Below, piece after piece: positions 26,348 to 33,527 of a stretch of 64,000 nt of DNA. Source of the DNA: Variovorax sp. IB41. Its GTDB lineage: Bacteria > Pseudomonadota > Gammaproteobacteria > Burkholderiales > Burkholderiaceae_C. The number at the start of each line of letters is the position of its first letter. The first letter of the stretch is position 1. The notes under the pieces are model-generated. The model did no database searches, was not told the DNA's origin, and saw nothing but the letters and a program-made list of their open reading frames with translations. Position numbers and translations under genes: made by a program. The stretch spans positions 1 to 64,000 of the forward strand of contig NZ_JAEFCB010000015.1 of the NCBI RefSeq assembly GCF_016405905.1. The letters are read 5' to 3'.

Positions 26348-26698
26348 ATGGCCACAACTACAAATGCGAGCACCGACGCTGGCTGCTCTTGCGCGTCTTC
26401 TTCTTTTTCCGTCGCCCAGTTCAAACCCTTCGAATGGGTCCAGATCGAAGGGCTCGACATTGACCGTCAACGCCGCGCCTCGTTTCTGAACGATGCACGC
26501 GACGTGGTGCAAGGCACGCAGACGCTGGCCCAACTGCTCAGCTGGGATGAAGACCGGCGCGACGCCGCGTCATCCGATGCAGGCCCGCCCCCGCTGCTGG
26601 ACGCCTGCCAGCGCGAGGCGCTGCAGCGGCTGCTTGCGGTATCGCTGGGGCTGCTGCACGCGCGGATCGAAGCGCAGTGCGATGCGCTGACACCGTAG
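26348..26698 (+). CDS. Small protein of unknown function behind structured leader
   Basis: 116 residues. The N-terminal 20 are Thr/Ser/Cys rich (CSCASSSFS), the middle has FKPFEWVQIEGLDIDRQRRASFLND, split by a Trp-containing strand and basic turn, and the C-terminal 35 form an amphipathic helix (REALQRLLAVSLGLLHARIEAQ). No signal peptide or membrane segment. GGGAGG lies just upstream of ATG 26348. I do not recognise the family. The layout, long structured leader then a small protein ending in a helix, resembles small-ORF families of Pseudomonas. Confidence 0.6.
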   Translation: MATTTNASTDAGCSCASSSFSVAQFKPFEWVQIEGLDIDRQRRASFLNDARDVVQGTQTLAQLLSWDEDRRDAASSDAGPPPLLDACQREALQRLLAVSLGLLHARIEAQCDALTP

Positions 26699-26837
26699 TT
26701 CATTCATCCGGATTCACTTTCACACGCCAACGGCCGTCAGGTTCGGCCCGAGGATGCGCCGGTGAACACGCCGACGATGGTGCCCTCGGGCCATGGATAT
26801 TGGCGAGCCGGCAGGACGTCCCGTACTGCGTCTGGTC
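26699..26837. other. Gap without recognised feature
   Basis: Between the small gene and the EF-Tu terminator. I see no convincing hairpin or coding potential here. Confidence 0.4.
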
Positions 26838-26878
26838 AAAAAAAAGCCCCTGCCGCCTGACAAACAGACGGCAGGGGC
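26838..26878 (-). terminator. Intrinsic terminator of the EF-Tu gene
   Basis: On the minus strand GCCCCTGCCG and CGGCAGGGGC form a 10-bp stem around an 11-nt loop, followed by eight T. It ends 19 bp after the EF-Tu stop. Confidence 0.9.
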
Positions 26879-26896
26879 AAGGGCTGCATCAGCCTT

Positions 26897-28090
26897 TCAG
26901 CCGAACACCTCGGTCACGATGCCGGCGCCGACGGTCTTGCCGCCTTCGCGCATGGCGAACCGCATGCCGTTCTCGATGGCCACAGGCTTCTTCAGCTCGA
27001 AGCTGATCTGCGCCTGCGCGCCCGGCTCGACCATGCCGGTCTCGGTGTCGACGCGAATGACGCCCGTCACGTCGGTCGTGCCGAAGAAGAACTGCGGCTG
27101 GTAGCCGGAGCCGAACGGGGTATGGCGACCACCTTCGTCCTTGCTGAGCACGAAGATCTGTGCACGCCCCGTCCGGTACGGCTTCAGCGCACCGGGCTTC
27201 ACGACCACCTGGCCTCGCACGACATCGTCGCGCTTGACCCCGCGCAGCAGCAGGCCGACGTTCATGCCGGCACGTCCCTCGGCGACGTCCTTGTGAAAGG
27301 ACTGCACGCCGGTGACGACCACCTTCTCGTCGCCGACCGAGCTGAGCCCGACGATCTCCAGGTTGTCGCCGACACGGATCACGCCGCGCTCGACACGGCC
27401 ACTGATCACGGTGCCGCGGCCCGTGATGGTGTGCACGCCTTCGACGGGCATCATGAACGGCGCGTCGTAATCGCGCACCGGATCGGGAATGCGCGAATCC
27501 AATGCGTTCACGAGCTCGACGATGCATTGCACGTCGGGCCCTTCGAGGTCGCCGCGTTCGGCGGCGGCCAGGGCCTTCAGCGCGCTGCCGAAAACGAAGC
27601 GGGCATCGTGGTATCCGTGCGCCGCCAGCAGCGCGCCGATTTCCATTTCGATCAGCTCTTCGATCTCCGCGCGATCGCTGTCGGCCACGAGGTCCATCTT
27701 GTTCACGAACACCACCATATGGCCGACGTTCACCTGGCGCGCCAGCAGCACATGCTCGATGGTCTGCCGCGCGGCGCCTTCGGTGCCGTCCACCAGCAGG
27801 ATCGCGCCGTCCATCTGCGAGGCGCCGGTGATCATGTTCTTGATGTAGTCGGCATGCCCCGGGCAATCGATGTGCGCGTAGTGACGGCCGTCCGATTCGT
27901 ACTCGACGTGCGAGGTATTGATCGTGATGCCGCGCTCGCGCTCTTCCTTCGCGTTGTCGATCTGCCCATAGGACAGCGCACGGCCGCCAATGCGCGCGGC
28001 CTGCACGAAGGTCAGTGCAGCCGTCAGCGTCGTCTTGCCATGGTCGACATGACCGATGGTTCCGACATTCACATGAACTTTGTTCATCAT
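26897..28090 (-). CDS. tuf: Divergent elongation factor Tu
   Basis: 397 residues, EF-Tu length, with all GTPase motifs: GHVDHGKT, RGITINT, DCPGHAD, NKMD and the GSALKAL guanine loop. Domains II and III are complete. It is not the normal copy. The basic N-terminal extension is replaced by MMNK. PMPQTREH reads AARQTIEH. The residue matching E. coli Y160 is His. FRTTDVTG (R333, tRNA contact) reads FGTTDVTG. REGGRTV reads REGGKTV. The gene stands alone, away from the str operon. GGAG lies 6 nt before ATG 28090; a second ATG follows. Its leader contains small ORFs and terminators. It is probably a regulated spare or resistant EF-Tu; this is inference. Confidence 0.88.
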   Translation of the reverse strand: MMNKVHVNVGTIGHVDHGKTTLTAALTFVQAARIGGRALSYGQIDNAKEERERGITINTSHVEYESDGRHYAHIDCPGHADYIKNMITGASQMDGAILLVDGTEGAARQTIEHVLLARQVNVGHMVVFVNKMDLVADSDRAEIEELIEMEIGALLAAHGYHDARFVFGSALKALAAAERGDLEGPDVQCIVELVNALDSRIPDPVRDYDAPFMMPVEGVHTITGRGTVISGRVERGVIRVGDNLEIVGLSSVGDEKVVVTGVQSFHKDVAEGRAGMNVGLLLRGVKRDDVVRGQVVVKPGALKPYRTGRAQIFVLSKDEGGRHTPFGSGYQPQFFFGTTDVTGVIRVDTETGMVEPGAQAQISFELKKPVAIENGMRFAMREGGKTVGAGIVTEVFG

Positions 28091-28200
28091 GGTTTTCTCC
28101 AGTTTGAGAGTGAAAAACCGGCTCGGTCCGCTGGCCAGGCGAAAGAGTCGGCGGGTTGTCGGCGCGCGCGCGCCAAACTCGCGGTGCCCGCCATGCGGGC

Positions 28201-28251
28201 AAAAAAAAAGCCTGCGGGGTGGACCACCCGACAGGCTTTTTTTCTTGCCTG
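28201..28251 (-). terminator. Attenuator-like terminator with alternative antiterminator before tuf
   Basis: On the minus strand, segment GCCTG (28236-28232) can pair with CAGGC (28214-28210), closing a GC-rich hairpin followed by nine T. The same GCCTG can instead pair with an earlier CAGGC (28251-28247) across an A-rich loop, which would prevent the terminator. The structure is about 110 nt before the tuf start. A further CCTCCAGGC/GCCTGGAGG hairpin (28261-28286) precedes it. Confidence 0.65.
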
Positions 28252-28288
28252 AAGGATGGACCTCCAGGCGCACAAGGGCCTGGAGGCT

Positions 28289-28372
28289 CTACACGAACCA
28301 CTCCACGGAAGCGACGCACAACACCGCGCTGGAAGCGCGCGCGGCAAAAACAAGTTCTCGTTCGGGGCTCAT
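28289..28372 (-). CDS. Putative 27-residue leader peptide upstream of tuf
   Basis: ATG at 28372 with GGAG 8 nt upstream; 27 codons ending in TAG immediately before the CCTCCAGGC hairpin and then the attenuator. The peptide ends with V-E-W-F-V and has no run of one amino acid. Position between two terminators suggests a translated leader that senses ribosome speed. Too short for homology; coding status is a proposal. Confidence 0.4.
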   Translation of the reverse strand: MSPERELVFAARASSAVLCVASVEWFV

Positions 28373-28403
28373 GTCCAAATCTCCGGTTGAGCAGGCAGAA
28401 AAC

Positions 28404-28434
28404 AAAAAACCCGGTGGCTTGAGGCCTACCGGGT
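28404..28434 (-). terminator. Upstream intrinsic terminator in the tuf leader
   Basis: Read on the minus strand: ACCCGGT (28434-28428) and ACCGGGT (28415-28409) form a stem with additional GC pairs inside, followed by a T-rich run. It lies between the two small ORFs. A GGAGGC/GCCTCC hairpin precedes it. Confidence 0.75.
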
Positions 28435-28475
28435 CTTGTGGAACTCAGGAGGCCGAGCCTCCGGGTGCAAAGGCT

Positions 28476-28568
28476 CTATGAAAACAATTCGGCGCCAAAA
28501 GAGCGCAGCGAAGTCGCCGCGGCTGTGCGGGTCGTCGATGCGTCTTGCGTGGTCTGGAATTGCTTCAT
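28476..28568 (-). CDS. Putative 30-residue small ORF, first in the tuf leader
   Basis: ATG 28568 to TAG 28476: a Thr/Ala/Ser-rich peptide beginning MKQFQTTQ and ending SFGAELFS. The ribosome site is weak (GAG 7 nt upstream). Its stop is followed by AGCCT and a hairpin-terminator, the same order as for the second small ORF, as if the unit had been duplicated. Coding status unproven. Confidence 0.3.
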   Translation of the reverse strand: MKQFQTTQDASTTRTAAATSLRSFGAELFS

Positions 28569-28617
28569 GGGGCTCGTGCGGCTGGCCGCAGCGTGATGGT
28601 TGATCTTTGGGGGTCGG

Positions 28618-28646
28618 AGGCTAACACCGCTCCAACGATCCGACAA
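28618..28646 (-). promoter_or_regulatory. Candidate promoter of the tuf leader
   Basis: On the minus strand TTGTCG (28646-28641) and TAGCCT (28623-28618) with a 17-bp spacer, giving a start near 28610 and a leader of about 520 nt before EF-Tu. Moderately good match to sigma-70. The rest of 28647-28843 shows no feature apart from the region upstream of the Imm70 gene. Confidence 0.4.
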
Positions 28647-28843
28647 CAGGAGCGTTGCACGCGAGCACCACCAGGTGTGCCCCGCGCTTCGTCGCAAATG
28701 TCGGCAAGCCGCGTTCGTGACGCCGTGGCACAGATCGCTTCAGAACGCGGCCAGGAGCGGCCATCCAGCTTCAAGGCAGAATCCGCCCGATAGCAGTCAT
28801 GCAAGGCGACGCATCGGGCGCCGCCAGTTCACGAGGAGCACTG

Positions 28844-29254
28844 ATGGCAGTGGGAGTGACGGTAGGGTCAATCACGAACGAACTCGGTGCGCCGTCGTTC
28901 GTTCACTCGTTCTTCTCGACCATCAGCGCGCACTGCGAACCCGACGGTTGGGGTAGCCAGTTCCCACATCTGATGAACGCGTTTTACCAAGGACGTCTGC
29001 CTCATGAGAACGCCTTGCTCGCGCTCGGTGAGCTGCGTTTGGCAAAAGCCACGCTGAGCAAGCTGCCTCCCTCGGCTGTGGTGTGGGACATCGAGAACCG
29101 CCCGGCCAAGCCTCCGTGGGGAGACAACATCGCATCGCACATCACGAGCCTGGGCAACTACTTCGTGACAAGCGCCGGACGCGACGTGTTCGATGTGCTC
29201 GAACAAGCGCTTGCGGCTTCTGCCCAAGAGCGGCGGGATGCCGCTCTCCAGTGA
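28844..29254 (+). CDS. Imm70-family immunity protein
   Basis: 136 residues matching the Imm70 pattern: an opening VGVTVGSITNELGAPSF, then HSFFSTIS, WGSQFPHLMN, SAVVWDIEN, PPWGDNI and the late SLGNYFVTSAGRDVFDVLEQAL, each a recognisable block of the family. GAGGAG lies before ATG 28844; a longer start at 28799 is less likely. Imm70 proteins protect against polymorphic toxins of contact-dependent or secreted systems, binding the toxin in the cytoplasm. No toxin gene lies on either side, so it is an orphan. It is divergent from the tuf leader. Confidence 0.78.
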   Translation: MAVGVTVGSITNELGAPSFVHSFFSTISAHCEPDGWGSQFPHLMNAFYQGRLPHENALLALGELRLAKATLSKLPPSAVVWDIENRPAKPPWGDNIASHITSLGNYFVTSAGRDVFDVLEQALAASAQERRDAALQ

Positions 29255-29375
29255 CAGTTCTCCGCCGGCTGGATGCGAACTTTCCTCGCGCATGCGGAGG
29301 CTCTTCAAAGTTTTGCAATGAACCCTTCTCGAACGGTTGCTGGATTCGTGAGTGCCCGATATTGCGGGAGCCAAC

Positions 29376-30104
29376 ATGAGCGTTAAGCCCCTCTCCTTTG
29401 CCTGTTGCGCTTGCCTCGCCGCGTTGATTTTTGCCCGCAGCGCCCATGCGGAACCCACGCAAGCATTCATCGAGAAGCCGGTAGGTGCGGGTCTCGTGAA
29501 GATGCCGGTGCTACCGAATTTCGCCAAGGCGTGCGATGAGAGTCAACAGTTGGCCGAGCGTGCTGCCGCGTTGACGCCAAAGACATCGGAATTCATCACA
29601 TGTTTCGTGCCGGCAAGCAAATGGCGCGACTTCCAGGCCGGCAGGGCAACCGACCTCTACCCCTTGATAGGCGTGGCGGTCGCTCGCCCTCCGGCGTCTG
29701 GCGTCACCCCGGACGAGTTCAAGAAGATCGTGGAAGCTGCCCGAAAGCAACTCGGAGACTTGTTGGCGAATGGAGGCGCCGCAAAGCGCCTTGCTGAACA
29801 AGATGCCGCGCTTGCCCGAGGCGGGCATGACTTTCAGCGCCGCAACTTCAAGCAAGCCTACGGCGGACTCTTCCCCACTCCGCAGGACATCCCGAACTTT
29901 GCGTATCTCACAGCGCGCACTGCCGACCTTGCCGAAAACGGCGTCGCATCGCAAGTCAAGGAAGTGGTGGCAACGGGCGTGGTTTTGCACGGCGGTCGAT
30001 TGATCAGTTTGTCCGTGGTGGACGGCGCCTCGCCCGACGCGGAACTCTCCCCCGTACAGAACATCACGCGCGAATGGATTCGCGCTTTCGCCAGCCTGAA
30101 TTGA
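29376..30104 (+). CDS. Exported protein of unknown function (242 aa)
   Basis: A signal peptide (hydrophobic SFACCACLAALIFARSAHA, cleavage before EPTQ) precedes a soluble mature domain of about 215 residues with helical N-half (SQQLAERAAALTPKTSEF) and a C-terminal half with strand-like TGVVLHGGRLISLSVVDG. GGGAG is upstream of ATG 29376. The overall look recalls small periplasmic proteins annotated only as hypothetical. It begins a run of four exported or membrane proteins behind the immunity gene. Confidence 0.6.
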   Translation: MSVKPLSFACCACLAALIFARSAHAEPTQAFIEKPVGAGLVKMPVLPNFAKACDESQQLAERAAALTPKTSEFITCFVPASKWRDFQAGRATDLYPLIGVAVARPPASGVTPDEFKKIVEAARKQLGDLLANGGAAKRLAEQDAALARGGHDFQRRNFKQAYGGLFPTPQDIPNFAYLTARTADLAENGVASQVKEVVATGVVLHGGRLISLSVVDGASPDAELSPVQNITREWIRAFASLN

Positions 30105-30138
30105 TCGTACTTTTACACAGCCAAACACGAAGAAGCGA

Positions 30139-30462
30139 ATGATCCACAAAGCGCATCCATCCATGAAGTTCATTCATTGGTCCGCGGCACTCGCGTTGTT
30201 GACGCTAGCCGGCTGTTTCGCCTCCAACCCCGTCGAGGTCCGCATCACCCCGACCGCCTATCGCGTCGGCGAGATCGAATCCGAACTCGCCACACCCGTC
30301 GTGGATGAAGTGATGCGGATCAAGCCGGACAAGGTTCTGATCGTGGCTTGCAGGGTGACGAAGCCGCCCAAGATCATGCAGTTCGAACGTGAGTTGCGCG
30401 CTCGCCATCAAGAAGTGAAGCTCACGATGACACTGGTCGACGAAGGATGCCCGTCTGCCTGA
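30139..30462 (+). CDS. Small lipoprotein of unknown function
   Basis: 107 residues with a lipobox (LLTLAGC), mature part about 80 residues with two conserved-looking Cys (VACRV and DEGCPSA) that could form a disulfide. ATG 30139 is used; 30163 (MKFIHW) also gives a good signal peptide. It follows the 242-residue exported protein by 34 bp. Family not recognised. Confidence 0.55.
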   Translation: MIHKAHPSMKFIHWSAALALLTLAGCFASNPVEVRITPTAYRVGEIESELATPVVDEVMRIKPDKVLIVACRVTKPPKIMQFERELRARHQEVKLTMTLVDEGCPSA

Positions 30463-30532
30463 CGGACAACGATCAGGTGCACTTGCGATGACCGGTGCCG
30501 GCAAGCACAACATGCAGTCGAAGGAGGCGTGA

Positions 30533-30862
30533 GTGGACGAAGTTGTTCGCGGCATAGAGGCCATCTGGAAAATCCAGAGCCTGCGGCCCTGGCTCCTGGC
30601 CGGCATCGCAATGGCATTGGCGATCGGCGGCCTGGTGGCCGCAATGCATTCGTGGGCGCGCCGCAAGGGCGTGGACGATGCAATCGAGCGGCGGGCACAT
30701 CCAGCCCTGCGCTTTGCGATATCGCTGCTGCTCGGATTGGGGTGCGCCGCCGTACTGGCACGCAACGATGTGCAGTGGCCGGTCCCTGTGGCGGGCATTG
30801 CGCTCTCCATCTTCTTCATGGCGTTCTTCGGAATCCAGGTCTTGCGCGGTGCGCGAGAGTAG
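30533..30862 (+). CDS. Small inner-membrane protein of unknown function
   Basis: 109 residues with a GTG start preceded by AAGGAGG, a strong ribosome site that decides the start. Three predicted membrane helices (about 18-38, 60-78, 84-104) with a basic loop (HSWARRKGVDDAIERR) between the first two. Co-oriented with its neighbours. Family not recognised. Confidence 0.55.
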   Translation: MDEVVRGIEAIWKIQSLRPWLLAGIAMALAIGGLVAAMHSWARRKGVDDAIERRAHPALRFAISLLLGLGCAAVLARNDVQWPVPVAGIALSIFFMAFFGIQVLRGARE

Positions 30863-30886
30863 AAGCGATCGAACGGAGATAGCGAA

Positions 30887-31645
30887 ATGCATGGCACTCT
30901 TCATCGCTGCTGCATCGCATTGATCGCCGGCTGCATGGTGGCGGGAAGCGCCTTGGGTGCAAGCAAGGCAAGAAGGGGCGACACGCTCACCGCACCATGC
31001 AAAGAGCTTCCCATCGGAAAGAGCCTTGCCGTGCAATACCACCCGACGGACGGTTCGACATACCTCGTCGCCCAGGTGTGGGTGTCGGTTGCAGACGCAG
31101 AGCGCGGACTGCGCGCTTCGGCAAAGAAGCGGATGTACGGTGGTCCCTATGCCGTCGGCAATGTCCTGATCCCGCAGCGCGGTCAGTTCTCGATGGAGGA
31201 CCAGATCGCGATCAAGGAGCGCGGCGCCACGCGTCGTGGTGACGGCTTCGGGGCGTCGGCTTATCGCGAACTGATGCAGCGCCCGCTCGATCCGGGGGAG
31301 CGCCAGTACATGCTGGCGCCCGATACGACAACGAATGCGGGCGATGGCACTCTGGCGTACTGGCAAACCGCCTCGTACACGGTGAACGGCAAGCCGGCGA
31401 CGATCTCATCGAACTTCGTCGTGTCCTTGCGAGCCCTTGGCCCATCGAAGACGGAACTCAGCGTGTACCAGCCCCGTGTGAAGATTTTCGTCGGCCGGAG
31501 AATCACGATGAATGCCCACACCTTCACGCCCTACGTCGACTGCCGCGAACAGTCCGACGACCGAACGGTTCCCGAGGATCTCGACGTGGTGATGCAGTGG
31601 GCACGCGATGCCATCCATGCAGCGCCGCCCCTTGGTGCAAATTGA
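30887..31645 (+). CDS. Exported protein of unknown function (252 aa)
   Basis: 252 residues, signal peptide ending SALGA at about 25, then a beta-rich mature domain. Recognisable segments are few: VQYHPTDGSTYLVAQVWVSV, ERQYMLAPDTTTN, and a late Cys in YVDCREQSDD that could pair with the Cys near residue 38. It sits 24 bp after the small membrane protein. No family recognised; the run suggests a small envelope-associated operon. Confidence 0.55.
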   Translation: MHGTLHRCCIALIAGCMVAGSALGASKARRGDTLTAPCKELPIGKSLAVQYHPTDGSTYLVAQVWVSVADAERGLRASAKKRMYGGPYAVGNVLIPQRGQFSMEDQIAIKERGATRRGDGFGASAYRELMQRPLDPGERQYMLAPDTTTNAGDGTLAYWQTASYTVNGKPATISSNFVVSLRALGPSKTELSVYQPRVKIFVGRRITMNAHTFTPYVDCREQSDDRTVPEDLDVVMQWARDAIHAAPPLGAN

Positions 31646-31734
31646 GAGGCTTCGTTGAAGCGCCCGGCATCGAGCCCTACGCGGCCGGGGGCTTTCTGCC
31701 CATGATCTCCATGCAACGGCTTGCAAGAACCCAT

Positions 31735-32169
31735 ATGACACCGATGAAGCAACCCGAAGACGCGCCCCTCGCATTCCAGACCGCCTGGAACAGCCACGAC
31801 ATGGCCGCCCTCGGCGCGCTGTTCCATGAGGACGCGACGTTCGTGAACAGGTTCGGCCACTATGTTCGCGGCGCCGAGAAGATCGTCGAACTGCACACGC
31901 CCATCCACGCCACCATCTACAGCGACTCCACGCTCCAGAACGAGTTGATCGACATGGCCGAGATCGGCGACGGCGTGGCGGTCACGCATTTCTGGAGCCG
32001 CCTCACCGCTGGTGCGGCGCACCCGGCGGGCCCGCACGCCGTCGACACGCTGATCCTTGCCGTGCTGACGCGGCAGGCCGGCGAGTGGCGGATCAAGGCG
32101 CTGGAGAACGTCACGCTGACGAACCCTCGCACAGGGGAAATCGTGTTGAGGGACGACCGGCGCTCCTGA
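31735..32169 (+). CDS. SnoaL-like/DUF4440 small domain protein
   Basis: 144 residues forming the NTF2-like cone fold: FQTAWNSHDMAALGALFHEDATFVNRFGHYVRG, broken by the usual N-x-H-D-x-x-A turn and the F-x-x-D-A-x-F-V strand, as in SgcJ/EcaC-type proteins. The fold serves as an enzyme or binding module; no catalytic assignment is possible. ATG 31735 is chosen; 31702 is an in-frame alternative with no better ribosome site. Confidence 0.7.
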   Translation: MTPMKQPEDAPLAFQTAWNSHDMAALGALFHEDATFVNRFGHYVRGAEKIVELHTPIHATIYSDSTLQNELIDMAEIGDGVAVTHFWSRLTAGAAHPAGPHAVDTLILAVLTRQAGEWRIKALENVTLTNPRTGEIVLRDDRRS

Positions 32170-32321
32170 TCGCGCGGCGGCGCTTCTTCGACCTGCCCGT
32201 TCCGATATTGAACCCGGGCACCGAAGGACGCCTTTGGCAACGGGCTCGGTACATCTCGTCGCGATGACCCCGTGGCGTACGATGGGTCGCGGTCCACCCC
32301 GGACATGCAAGGACCATTTCC

Positions 32322-33449
32322 ATGCGCCTGGCGGACTTCATCGACGCGAACGTCGAACCCATTCTTTCGTCCGCCGAGGCATTTGCCGCGACCATGCTGC
32401 CCGCCTCCTCGCACCTCGATGCGGAGGCCCTGCGCGATCACATGCCCATGATCCTGGCCGCGGTGGCGAAGGACCTGCGCTCGGCCCAGACAAGCCACGA
32501 GCAACTGGCCAAATCGCTCGGCCAGCAGCCGCACATCCACGGCGCGCCTGAAACCGCCGCGCAGACCCACGCGCTGCTGCGGGCCAAGGCCGGCTTCGAC
32601 ATTGCCCAGCTCGTGGCCGAGTACCGGGCGCTGCGGGCTTCCGTGCTGAGCCTGTGGTTCGAGAGCGGCAAGATGGGCGACGCACAGACGCAGGACGACC
32701 TGATCCGCTTCAACGAGGCCATCGACCAGGCGGTCGCGGAGTCGGTGACCTACTTCACCGCCGAGATGGACCGGTGGCGCCACGTCTTCCTCGGCGTGCT
32801 CGGACACGATCTGCGCGGCCCGCTCAACGCCATCCTTCTCACGGCCGAGGTGCTTTCGAAGATGACCACCGAGGCGCCATTGGAGCGGCACACGGTGCGC
32901 CTGATCCAGAGCGGCAAGCGCATGAAGACGCTGCTGGACGACCTGCTCGACTTCAGCCGCGCCTCGCTCGGCCTGGGCTTGAGCCTGCACCTCACGCCGG
33001 TCGATCTTGCGAGCGTCTGCGCCGAAGAGGTCGAACTGCTTCGCGCCGCCCTGCCCAACGCCGAGATCAGTTTCCGCTCGGCGGGAGAAACCGCCGGCAG
33101 CTTCGACGGATCGCGCGTGCGCGAGGTCCTGGGCAACCTGGTCAGCAACGCCGCGCGCTACGGCACGCAAAAGGCGGTGATCGACGTGGCGCTGGTCGGC
33201 GACGAACGCGACGTGCGGCTTTCGGTGACGAACACCGGGGAGCCGATCCCCGAGGAACAGGTCCAGGCGCTGTTCGAGCCGTTGCGAAGAGGTCGCCCGT
33301 CGGACGAACTTGCCGAGTCCGCCAACCTCGGGCTCGGGCTGTTCATCGTGAGGGAGATCGCCAAGGCGCACGGCGGAGAAATCACGGTGACCTCCGCGGG
33401 CGGCACCACGGTCTTCACGCTGATGCTGCCGCGCTCGGCGGCCCAGTAA
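32322..33449 (+). CDS. Orphan sensor histidine kinase with RsbRD-like N-terminus
   Basis: 375 residues, no membrane segments. Residues 1-150 are helical and resemble the RsbRD/RsbT-co-antagonist N-terminal domain (LLRAKAGFDIAQLVAEYRALR). The H-box is GHDLRGPLNAI with His162, followed by the dimerisation helices and a HATPase domain with N-box NLVSNAARYG, G1 VTNTGEPIP and G2 NLGLGLFIV. It autophosphorylates at His162 by family logic. No response regulator is adjacent. Likely a cytosolic sensor of a stress signal, by analogy only. Confidence 0.82.
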   Translation: MRLADFIDANVEPILSSAEAFAATMLPASSHLDAEALRDHMPMILAAVAKDLRSAQTSHEQLAKSLGQQPHIHGAPETAAQTHALLRAKAGFDIAQLVAEYRALRASVLSLWFESGKMGDAQTQDDLIRFNEAIDQAVAESVTYFTAEMDRWRHVFLGVLGHDLRGPLNAILLTAEVLSKMTTEAPLERHTVRLIQSGKRMKTLLDDLLDFSRASLGLGLSLHLTPVDLASVCAEEVELLRAALPNAEISFRSAGETAGSFDGSRVREVLGNLVSNAARYGTQKAVIDVALVGDERDVRLSVTNTGEPIPEEQVQALFEPLRRGRPSDELAESANLGLGLFIVREIAKAHGGEITVTSAGGTTVFTLMLPRSAAQ

Positions 33450-33527
33450 CCGCAGCGGCCGGGCACAACGAACGCCGGGCAATGGAAGGAACGCGGACAC
33501 GTTCCCCGAGCGCGGGAGACCACGGCG

